Source: Pleurotus ostreatus/Saccharomyces cerevisiae fusant (Eukaryota; Opisthokonta). Taken from it: 16,308 bases of DNA. The translations under genes and the position numbers were made by a program. Position 1 is the stretch's first letter. Every line of letters starts with the position of its first letter. The stretch lies in NCBI GenBank assembly GCA_024196135.1, contig JAMQCK010000763.1, forward strand, positions 1-16,308. The letters are read 5' to 3'. A model generated the notes under the pieces. The model saw nothing but the letters and a program-made list of their open reading frames with translations. It had not been told where the DNA came from and made no database searches. Shown here piece after piece: positions 1 through 8,580 of this stretch.

Positions 1-7
1 GTTCAGC

Positions 8-29
8 AAGCTCTCAATGGAGAGCTTGA
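8..29. repeat. Short perfect inverted repeat
   Basis: The arms CAAGCTCTC (8-16) and GAGAGCTTG (21-29) are exact reverse complements separated by the four bases AATG. It could form a small hairpin. No function can be assigned. Confidence 0.5.
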
Positions 30-155
30 GCGCCTCTGCTCATAGACCGACAAGGGCCCCGAGTTCATCCTGTATGGCAGGAGATGGGCGATGGAATCAA
101 ACAGAGCGGATGCGCGGATCAACAATCACTGCGGATGCTTTTCCCGTTGTCAAGT

Positions 156-171
156 CCGCGGATGTCCGCGG
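156..171. repeat. Short perfect inverted repeat, CCGCGGA/TCCGCGG
   Basis: CCGCGGA (156-162) and TCCGCGG (165-171) pair perfectly around a TG spacer. Several further GCGGAT hexamers lie just upstream, between about 106 and 136. This could be a dyad binding site or a chance GC-rich palindrome. Confidence 0.45.
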
Positions 172-470
172 TCTGCCCTGGCGTACGTTCATGTCCTCAC
201 CTCTGCTCCCGAGAGTCCCGTGTCGAAGCGGAAGAACGGGCTATACTGGGAGCTGAGCATGTTGAACACACGTCTCAAGCTTGGAGGATAGGATTTTGCG
301 GGATGAGCAGACCGACTGTGACCACCAAGCAAGGTCGTAAGTCTTACATGAGCTTCACCGTCTAGGAGGATCAGCCTACGCCCATGTTGGGTCGATTGTC
401 CTTCGTCATGCACAATAATTACCGGTGTTAGTGATAAGGGTATAGTAGATATTCTGACGTGTATTCTCGT

Positions 471-3400
471 TCAAGCAAACCCACCATCCTCGAGCGAGTC
501 GGGCAGCGCATTTGTGGCACTGCCGCATCCCGACTCTGGTGGTGTCGAGCCCACCACAATCTCGATGTTACCACCGCCAACAATATCGTCGAAGGAGATA
601 TAGCAGATGGTGTCGCGCGCTCGACCTGCGCACGGTGCATCAGGGGAAATTTCTTGCAGGCCTGAGCTCAACGTACCATTGACCGAGACGGTCTGAACGT
701 AGAGGTTGCTGCCGTCATCAGGGCTCGCCTTCAGAGTCGACGAATCAAAGTTAGTGACGCTGACGGTCGTCGACGTGCCGAGAAGGTCGTTGTTGATGGT
801 GTAGCTCGACAGGAAGGGCGATCCGAGAAGCAGTTGCTTCGTCGCAGGGACCGGGTAGAGACCGAGGAGATGGAAGGTCAGAAGCGCAGCCATTGCGCCG
901 GAGTCTGCATCATGCGTTGAGAATTGGTTTCACAAAGGAGCCATCAAGGCTTACCATCGTTGCCAGGAATCTGAGGCATTGGTCAGTACTGCCCCTCGCC
1001 TACAATAGGTCGAACGACTCACCCCCTCGACGCCTGTCCCAAAGTTCTCATACACCACCTTCCGCACCCGTCTCGCGCTCAAATCCGGGCGGTTGGCGTA
1101 GTGATATAGCCATGGCGTCTCGAACGACGGCTCGTTCCCCGGCAAGAAGTACCCGCCGTCGAAGTAGCGGTCCCTGAAGTCTGCCGTCAGCTCTCTTTCC
1201 CCATCTTCGTTGCGCCCTCTGAAAGACAATTTCACAGGAGAAAAGAGCGACTTCGCAGGAGAGAAAGAGCCCACAGAAAAAGTCCACTCACAATCTCGTC
1301 ACGAAACTCTCCGCCCCACCCATAAATTTCACAATCGACGACATCGAATGCGGCGCCCAGAACGAGTACTCATACGAGCTCGACTCGTAGAAGCCCGTAT
1401 CGTTGTCGTCGCCCCGCGCGCAGGAGTGCGAGCCTGAGTCGACGGGGGAGCATGCGTCGGGCGGGGTGTAGACGAAGGCGCCGTTCTGGGAGGTGTCGTC
1501 AGTTCATAAATCCGATCGTAGCCATTTGGAAGCTTGAGCACGCAAGCTCAAAGACAGTCGGCGTCGCGCAGAAACATAACCCACGCACCTCCAACCTCTT
1601 CTGCACATATCCGGTAAAGTTATCATACTGCACATCCGCGTCCCACACGTTTTTGAAGTTTAGGGAGCGGTTGGTGTACGTCTCAATATCCCCTGCGGAC
1701 TTCCCGAGCGCCTTCGCGGCCTGGCGGACGGCGAAGTCGTTGTGTGAGTACTCGAGCGTGCGGGAGACCTGGCGGGTGGCGAGGCCAGTGGAGGCGCGGG
1801 TTTTGGAGCCTGTGGCGGTAGGTGTGTTAGCATACATTCGTCAATGGATATTTTAGAACAGAGGGAGAGAGGGAGAGACCGAGGTGAATGACGAGAGTCG
1901 CTCACCATCCGGCGTGCCCCCATTCGCTTCTACCAGACACTCATCGCGTACCGCCGCGCACCACTCCTCGTCGGGGTTGGGCTGCATGTCGCTGATGCAC
2001 TGGTCGTACTCTGCGGCATGGTCAGTGATATTCTCCCCCGTGCGAGCAACAACGTCGGAGGCAGCAATGGTCGAATTGGTCCGCAAAAGCATTTGCCACG
2101 AGTCCCTTGTATGGCCTCGTCACGACTCTGCCACTCACCATCCTCGCAAAACGACGTATTGTTCCCCGGCGAGCAATGCTGCGACTTGTAGTTCGAGCCG
2201 ATGTACGGGTCGCCGGTGACGCAGGGGTGGTCAGGGAGACATTCCGTGCTGCCCGCGACGCAGTAGGCGCCGGTCTTTTCTGACGGGTGGAAGTGGGATT
2301 AGCGCCGGCCGGGTTGCGATTGTGGGATAGAAAAGAGCAATGGGGGAAAAAGGAGCGCTGAAAAGGACTTACTCCGGCAAACGCTATCGATACATTGGAA
2401 GCCGTCCGAGCCGCAGAGGGAGACTGCAAGGAGCTGTAAGTATGCGTCGAAGTGATGAGAATGAACCAGACTCGCGTCCAGTATCCCCGCAATCCGCGGC
2501 CGTCGAGCACGAGCCGCCAGCTTTAAAAGTGCCGGCGCCTGTCTGACCATCAGTAACATGTTCAAGTGTGACTGTGACTGTGGACGGGTAGATGCCACCC
2601 AAAGCCCTCACGCACATCGGTCGAAAGGAATATACCCGAACCGCTTCCAGACGTCGTTCTGTCGGCCATAGCGGTACCAGTCGTCCGGGGTCTCCTCCGC
2701 GGTGGTGACGAGGGCGTTGTAGAGGTCGTCGGTGTTGACCTAAAAGGGTAGGATCAGTCTTCAGTCTCTTCACGACACCTTACTTAGTCCTCCTTCGCGC
2801 TCTCCTATATTCAGGTTCTCCCTCGCGTGCATGGATTAGAGACATAAAAAAGACATCCACACTCACCCCCAATTCCGCCGCCTGGTCGGCGTACTTCACA
2901 GCAAACTCGCCGAGGACAGGCATACCGTTCGCGCCGCCCTGGATGTATCCGGCCTTCGTGCTGACCCGGCACTCGGGGATGTAGCCTGAAAGTGGTGAAC
3001 AGATCAGGGTGTGTCCGAGGTAGCGATGAGGAGTGCATGGGTAGAGTAGACAGAGGTCAACGGGTAAGAAAGACTTACCATCAGCGCGCCACCCGTCAAT
3101 ATACGTCCGCACAATTTCCGACCACTGCCGGGGCCAAAGGATGGAAAGCAGCGGGTGCTCAGTCCTGAATGTGTCCCAGGAGCTAGCAAAGCAGTCAGCA
3201 TTCTATACTCTCCCTTCAGGATGCTTCGTCATACCAGAACAGCGAGTCATCTGTAGAACAAGCATGTTAGCACTTCGTCATCCTTGAGGGTAGAGAATTC
3301 CCAGAAGCAAGGATGAAGCTTACAAAACGGTTCCCCACTCCCCGAATACGGATTCTCGCCTGTGAAGTTCGCGGGCACGAGCGCCGCGCGATAGAGCGAC

Positions 3401-4648
3401 GAGTATAGCAGCTCCACCACCGTCGCGTCTTCCTTCGCCGTGTCGACCTGGACAGCGTTTAGGCGCGCTTCCCAAGCTGCCTGAGAGGCTTGCTGGGTGG
3501 TATTCCATGCCTGGGGTGCACCTTCAGTCTGACTTGTTCCATCCGCACGACGAGGCCTATACTAACCGCTGAATCAAACCCGGGCACCTCCGCCTCTGCA
3601 TTCGCGCACGCTTGCGCAGAGCTGAGCATCGATACGCCAAAGCGGAGGGTGACCGACCCATTGTCGCCCCCTGCGAAGGAGAGGAGGGCGCCAGCGTTTA
3701 GCCCTGCATACCCACTGGCGTTGTAGCTGTACGTGACCGAGGCACCGTTCTCGGAGACGGTGCCGTTGGCGTAGGTACCGGAGGCCACGAGCGTATCGGT
3801 AGGGAAGTCGTAGCAGGCGTAGGCGGTGTAGTTGTAGGTGCCGTAAGACTGCAAAAACGTCCCCTCGAGCTCGATGCGACCCGCGTCTGGGTCCAAGCTC
3901 AGACTACCGCCATGGAAGGAGCGCTGTAAGTCATTCGTCAGGTCAACGACCACGTGCGTGCTATCCGAGCTTGAGGGGTAGGTGAAGCGGATGAGTCCAG
4001 CGCGGCGGGTGGAGGTCGTCTCGATTTGGACGCCCGTAGTCAGGGTGGAGGTGAAGTAGCCGGGAGAGGCGGAGTCGCCTTCGATGCGTTTGACTTTCCT
4101 GTAGCGATTTGACATGAACGCCTGCTCGTTGGTGAGAACTTCAGTGAAAACTGACCTATCGTCGATGCCGACGGGACACGAACTAAAGTCGCAGTCCGCA
4201 AGCGGAAAGAGGGGGAAGACGCCCCAGCCGCCGGTGGCCGTGCCTCCAGTTCCCTCGTCATGCATGAGGGAGATGCCTACGGAACACGTAAGTATAGCTA
4301 TCTAAGATGTACCTCTGCGCTAAGGTACTCGCCTGTCACTGAGTAATTGCCAGCTTTATACCCGGCCTGGCGAGGACTGGTGTCCATGTCGAGACCAACC
4401 TATTGGCACCGCTCAGTACGTTTCGCAAGACATGATCTAAATCTCTTGCTCACCTTTGCCATTCCATTGGGAACTGCAGCACCTACAAAACACAGGGGCC
4501 AATATTCTCACATAAGTACGCGTCGCGACGCGTCAGACTCACCTGGCAGCGCATTGCCATCCGAGCCCGTGCCGATGAAAAGGTTCACAAACGGCGTATA
4601 TTGTGCCTGAGACGCAGCAATCAAAGAAAGAACCGTCACCACACGCAT
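471..4648 (-). CDS. Glycoside hydrolase family 92 alpha-mannosidase, secreted, with a Cys-rich insert
   Basis: This is a predicted exo-alpha-mannosidase of family GH92 (calcium-dependent, inverting; members trim alpha-1,2/1,3-mannose from glycans). My 18-exon model is join(471..904, 955..970, 1023..1218, 1292..1485, 1589..1809, 1906..2010, 2139..2279, 2373..2423, 2476..2538, 2616..2739, 2867..2985, 3079..3182, 3235..3250, 3324..3510, 3567..4276, 4333..4399, 4454..4482, 4543..4648), 960 aa with no internal stop. Residues 1-15 (MRVVTVLSLIAASQA) look like a signal peptide. Family hallmarks are FIGTGSDG near the N-terminus, MHDEGTGG (72-79), CSWDTFR (372-378), GGANGMPVLGEF, SRTLEY (Glu627, probable catalytic acid by family analogy), NEPS (774-777) and IPGNDDSG (812-819, catalytic-base region). 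Two introns use GC-AG ends and two exons are only 16 nt. Residues about 488-608 are an unusual 14-cysteine insertion. The family call is very secure; linkage specificity cannot be read. Confidence 0.93.
1906..2538 (-). other. Four-exon cassette encoding a 14-cysteine insert within GH92
   Basis: Exons 10-13 of the mannosidase (2476-2538, 2373-2423, 2139-2279, 1906-2010) total 360 nt, exactly 120 codons. The introns on both sides are phase 1, so the block is a symmetric 1-1 module that can be gained or skipped without a frameshift. It encodes about residues 488-608, with motifs such as CSTAADCGDTG, LCGSDGFQCIDSVC, CVAGSTECLPDHPC and CISDMQPN. Counting the Cys completed at the first junction there are 14 cysteines, which suggests a disulfide-bonded domain. 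It lies between the conserved segments ending YIPFDR and starting GSKTRASTGLATRQVSRTLEY's N-terminal half. I recognise no named domain in it. Confidence 0.75.
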
Positions 4649-5282
4649 CGTGTTGCGAGAGGGTCACCAGACGCGCGATAAGGGCAGCAGCAGTGGCGAC
4701 GCAGGACAAGAACCGTGCGCAGAGTAGCAGGTATAAATGAGTGTGAAGGACGCGGTCACGTTTCTCGGAATGGGGACACTGCAGAGTGGGTGCCCGCAGG
4801 GCCAGGAACACGCGGGAAACGTTCGACCTCGAGACAGAAGCGATTGGGCGGAAAGTGCAGCGAGTCCGAGTGGGAGGAGATGAAGGATGCAACCGTGCGT
4901 CGGTTTCTTCGTCTTGCTTATATGTTGTCGTTGGAAACGTAAGGATCTGGTGTTTGATGATACCGCTTTGGACTTCCTCACCACTGCCCAAGCGTTTGAG
5001 GCAAGCTCGAGGACAATCAACTCCACCCTCAATTCAGGGCTGCATCCGTGGGCGCGTCTCTCAGCTTCAGAGGTCATTAGTACTATGTTTTTCCTGCTAA
5101 GAATGATTCCTCGGGGTCGAAAACGGCGGGCTTCAGTCGCTGGCGAATACTTCTCGATTCCGGACTGATTCCGACATGGCGGAGGCGCCCAAGATGGATT
5201 TCCCACGCAGCCGGCGCATCTGATCCGCTTTCTTCGGGCCGACAAGCCGGAATAGCCCCTGAAGAGCGTGCCAGACGCGCTC
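4649..5282. promoter_or_regulatory. Divergent promoter region between GH92 and GPI12
   Basis: The 634 bp separate the start codons of two divergent genes, so they should hold both promoters and 5' leaders. On the minus strand a TTTATAC element (about 4731-4737) lies some 85 bp before the mannosidase ATG and is a weak TATA candidate. On the GPI12 side a direct repeat of GATTCCG occurs at 5156-5162 and 5167-5173, about 110-125 bp before its ATG. No binding factor can be named from these motifs. Confidence 0.5.
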
Positions 5283-6460
5283 ATGTTGTCGTTCCGAAGC
5301 GCGTCCTTCATCGTTCTCGTCGTCGCGCTCCTCTTCCGCGCCCTCTCAGGCCCGGCGGAACTAAACACCGATGCGCTGTACGACACCGATGGCGCTGGCG
5401 ATGCGCGTGTCTTGCTCGTGACCGCGCACCCAGACGACGAGGCCATGTTCTTCGCGCCCACACTCCTTGCGCTGGCGGCGAAGGTGCGTCCGGGCGTGCG
5501 ATATAATCAAAATATAGGACTGACTCTCTTGCAAGGACGTGGCTGTATACTCTCTCTGCCTTTCCGTGGGGAATGCTGACGGCTTGGGGGACGTACGGCG
5601 ACGCGAATTCGGCGAGAGCCTTGACGCGCTGGGAGTACCAGAGAAGAGGCGATGGGTGCTGGATGATCCGTATGTCGCCATATAACCTTTTTGGTCTTAT
5701 CTTTATGTCTGTCCCTAGCGCTCTCCAAGATAACTTCACTGCGATCTGGGACGCAGACGTGATCGCACGGACAGTGCTCCCCTACGTGGCAGAAAGCGCT
5801 ATCACTACCGTAAGCCACCTACCCCTTCTGGTCATCCTATTCATCTATTTTCTGCCTCTCTCTTGTTTCTCTCATCCACCCTCGTGCCCTAAAAGCTACT
5901 CATGAGTCTTTCTACCCCAGGTCCTCACCTTCGACCGCGAAGGCGTATCCCAACACCCCAACCACCGCTCTATCCGCGAGGGCATTCGCAACCTTCTAAG
6001 CTCCTCTGACGCCGATGACTTGGAGGCCTTCCCCACTACTCTCGCTATTCATCCCCGCTTCTTTACCCTCGTCACCGTCCCCCTCGCCTCAAAATACCTC
6101 GGCGTCATTACATCACTGCAAGCCAGATTTGACCTCGCAGCCATCGCGGCACTGGATGCCCTCACAAACGCTTTCGCTCGATATATCGGAGAAAACAAGG
6201 TCGGCGAAGACCTCTCCCAAGCGGACGCAGATACAAGCTCAGTTATCAGGGATGGAGAGACCGCGAAAGACGTTGACTCCAACCCTACCCAAGCGCCTTC
6301 CGCCCCCGTCATCCCCGCCTTCATATCCGGCTGTGCAGAGTACAAGACGGCAGTACGCGCCATGCTGCGCCACAAAAGCCAGATGGTGTGGTTCCGCTGG
6401 CTGTACGTCGCGTTTTCGAGGTACATGTGGGTGAATGAGTGGTTTGAGGTGGCGGTTTGA
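5283..6460 (+). CDS. GPI12: N-acetylglucosaminyl-phosphatidylinositol de-N-acetylase (PIG-L/GPI12 family)
   Basis: This enzyme removes the acetyl group from GlcNAc-PI, the second step of GPI-anchor synthesis, on the cytoplasmic face of the ER. The model is join(5283..5483, 5536..5669, 5719..5809, 5921..6460), 321 aa, with GT-AG introns. Residues about 7-20 form one N-terminal hydrophobic segment, the usual membrane anchor. The metal-binding motif AHPDDEAMF (His49, Asp51, Asp52) is followed by the family signature YSLCLSVGNADGLGDVRR, and FDREGVSQHPNH (146-157) supplies the second pair of histidines. A hydrophilic, acidic stretch after about residue 225 (GEDLSQADAD onward) precedes the conserved C-terminal block ending WFRWLYVAFSRYMWVNEWFE; this looks like a lineage-specific loop. 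The ATG at 5283 is chosen because it opens directly into the anchor. The gene is divergent from the mannosidase. Confidence 0.94.
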
Positions 6461-6745
6461 GGGGAAGTGGTCGTGCGAGGGCGAGAAGTTAGTGGGTGTG
6501 TAGTGACGGGGCAGGCGACGCGAACCACAATTTGTTGTACTCGGACCCTAACGATTACTCACGCGCAATTACCTGTGTTGCTCACGCTGGCATCATATAG
6601 CCATCACAGACATATAATACGAACGACGGATCTCGGATGGCGAAGTCTGGCAAGCACTGAAGATTGTGGGCGGCGTCTTATGTCGTATCTCAGCAGTGCA
6701 AACGAGCCACAGTAACCTCCAACTGTATTCCTCCTCCCCATCCGA
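6461..6745. other. Convergent 3' spacer between GPI12 and the F-box gene
   Basis: The 285 bp lie between the stop codons of two convergent genes, so both 3' UTRs and poly(A) sites should be here. I see no RNA gene or repeat. A short AT-richer patch occurs near 6600-6620. Confidence 0.5.
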
Positions 6746-8238
6746 CTACCTTCCACGACGGAATGCCCGCAACCTTGGAGTTTTGCACTCGAATTCCAGG
6801 AACCCATCCTCCGCCATTGCTGCCCTGAGTGACGATCTGGTCAACTCATCCATCTCGTCCGGTACCGACCCGTCTGCAGCATTTACTGAGAGGAACCCCA
6901 GGCGCGGCTGAGTCCGCGACTTGACCATGTCGACGAGCGCCTGGTGGCTGAAGTGTAGAATACCTTTGATCGTCCACCTCGTCAGACGCGGCAGCAGGGT
7001 GGGCGGGCCTCCCTCCACAGCCCTCATGCGACGCAAGAGGTCGTCAGTGACGGACGACCCTGGAATCATGCCCAGCACATCCTCCCGCACCGACGACTCT
7101 TCCTCCAGGACGAGATCCGAGATGGACGGGAGCCGCTCCAGCACGCCGAGAAAGTCGTCGGTGGGCACGATGATGGTCCTCATCTTGAGCGCGGTGACGG
7201 TGCATTGCGAACGAGCCAGGAAAGCGTCGAACTCATGCATTGGCCACGCGTCCAGCCGGAGTCGTCCGTAGGCTTCCTCCCAGAACGTCCGACGCCCGGT
7301 GGGCCCGACGCCGTGAAGGCTCAGGAGCCGCAGCCTCGGTAGAGTGAGACTCGATAGGAGGTGGACGAGGACCTGCGGGGAGTCCATCACGAACGTCGCA
7401 TCCTCCAAGCACGGACCTCGTGGACGGGGCCTCCCGGCTCGTTCCCCTGCTGCCCGACGCAGACCTCGAGGGTGACGAGCCGGCGGCAGCTCGCGAGGAT
7501 ACTGGTGACAGTGACCATCGACGTGAAGTCGTGCACACGCAGGTCGGTGAGCTGCGCCCATGGCAGCGTGCCGGCGGAGTTCGTGACCGGACCCTGCCAA
7601 CTGCGCAACCGGGGCGCGTTACTGAAGCCCTCCACGCTGATGTCGTACCAGGTGCGTTCGACTTCCGCGTGCTCGAGGAGCTCGGGTACGACGCTAGGGG
7701 CGAGCTCGGGAATAATATGCGCGAGAAAGGCAGGTAGCACGCACGTCTTCCACCGAGCGAACGTGGTGAAGACCAAGCGCACAACCTTCCCGACGATCTC
7801 CTCCCAGCATTCTTCCTGGTGCAGTAGGGCCTGCAGCTCGACGCGCAGGGGAGCTGACTTCGATCGCGTGAGGTAGCACTGCAGGAGGGATAGAGACCGC
7901 GAAATCAGATCCTCCCTTCTGTGCAGCATTCTCTGTACGGAAACGTCGGTTGTGTAGTACCCCTCGGCGTCCAAGTCGAACCTGAAAAAGTCTATGAGGA
8001 TAGGTGGCGTCCAGAACTCAGTATCGAAGACAGCAATGTCGGCCCAGAGGCGGCAGACCCAGCTGATTACAAGCGCAGGAGGACGCAAGTGGCTGAGTGA
8101 GTGATCAGGAGGGTACCCGTCGCCCGTAGGGGGGAGGATTAAGGGTTCGTCGGAACAAGCGTAGAGAAGGATTGGTCGCAAGAGTTCCGTCGGCAGGGTG
8201 TTGATGAGTGCAGACGAGCTGGTAGATGAGGCAGGCAT
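6746..8238 (-). CDS. F-box protein with leucine-rich C-terminal region, reading frame interrupted near 7410
   Basis: F-box proteins are substrate-receptor subunits of SCF ubiquitin ligases, and Agaricomycetes carry large variable families of them. The N-terminus has a clear F-box: INTLPTELLRPILLYAC, then VISWVCRLWADIAVFDTEFW. Leucine-rich segments follow (AQLTDLRVHDF, RRLVTLEVCVG, LTLPRLRLLSLHG, LPSISDLVLEEE). The start at 8238 (MPASSTSSS) is the first in-frame ATG; a 53-nt intron-like sequence lies upstream in the leader. The first frame runs to a stop at 7387, while the rest reads in another frame from about 7405 down to the TAG at 6746-6748. Either a 1-base indel (or assembly error) lies near 7402-7416, or a 44-nt intron with a weak GTCCGT donor (7373-7416) restores the frame and gives 482 aa. 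The target protein cannot be inferred. Confidence 0.75.
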
Positions 8239-8580
8239 TCCTTCTGGTGTACCTCTTCGTGCTCCGAAGGTCTTCCCTCGCTTGATGCAAGCGCGATTCC
8301 GAACCTCAAGTCGGTTTGGATGATATTGGAGCTTTGACAGAAAAGCTGCGACGACATTAGTAAAAATGCTGGGCTTAGCTAGACGTATAGACACTCACAG
8401 ATCTATGGTTCCTATGGAGCCGCTCAAGCAGACTCCACTATGGGCAATAGGTGGAACCGTGACAACCCGCGCTCCCATGTGCGCCAGCCACGTGTCTGTA
8501 GGAAATCACCAGTCACGGTCACGCGCCTGACCTCGCGCGTATTTCTTCTGACCGCCACCCATTCCAAGAGCTCTTCGCCA
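8239..8580. promoter_or_regulatory. Divergent promoter and leader region of the F-box and MutY genes
   Basis: The F-box and MutY start codons point away from each other across this stretch. It contains the F-box leader intron and a CACGTG E-box at 8489-8494, a core recognised by bHLH factors. From 8440 the plus strand is also open in frame with MutY and may encode an alternative N-terminus, so part of the stretch could be coding. Confidence 0.45.
8346..8398 (-). other. Probable 5' UTR intron of the F-box gene
   Basis: On the minus strand this 53-nt sequence starts GTGAGT, has branch-like CTAAG and ACTAAT motifs, and ends GTCGCAG. It lies about 108 nt before the F-box ATG, and no ATG occurs in the sequence just upstream of the donor, so it probably interrupts the 5' leader rather than coding sequence. 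Confidence 0.5.

Larger units (their letters stand above)
1..470. other. Intergenic stretch downstream of the GH92 gene, no supported gene
   Basis: This 470-bp stretch lies beyond the stop codon of the minus-strand mannosidase gene. Short open frames exist on both strands (for example about 90 residues at 84-365 plus and 74 residues at 189-413 minus), but none shows a recognisable domain or a convincing set of splice sites. A minus-strand reading across positions 1-60 is mildly coding-like and could be an exon of a gene continuing off the left edge, which cannot be decided here. The part next to 470 must hold the mannosidase 3' UTR and poly(A) site. Confidence 0.5.

Noticed and set aside
5268..5282. 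An upstream GTG start for GPI12
   Set aside because: The in-frame ATG at 5283 begins directly at the membrane anchor, and non-ATG starts are rare in fungi.
4664..5461. A 265-codon open frame on the minus strand across the GH92-GPI12 promoter region and antisense to GPI12 exon 1
   Set aside because: It is long, but its sequence is low-complexity, Ser/Arg-rich and shows no domain; it overlaps a confident exon on the opposite strand and reflects the base composition of this stretch.
6015..6434. A 139-codon plus-strand open frame overlapping the last GPI12 exon
   Set aside because: It is a shadow in the +1 frame of the clear PIG-L coding exon; its Pro/Ser-rich sequence matches no family.
7233..7784. 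Long open frames on both strands inside the F-box gene
   Set aside because: They are out-of-frame readings of GC-rich coding sequence with Arg/Pro/Ser-rich products. Only the two frames described for the F-box protein show leucine-rich structure.
8239..8394. An extension of the F-box protein upstream of 8238 starting at a GTG at 8394
   Set aside because: GTG is not a usual eukaryotic start, and the sequence from 8398 down to 8346 has the features of an intron in the leader.
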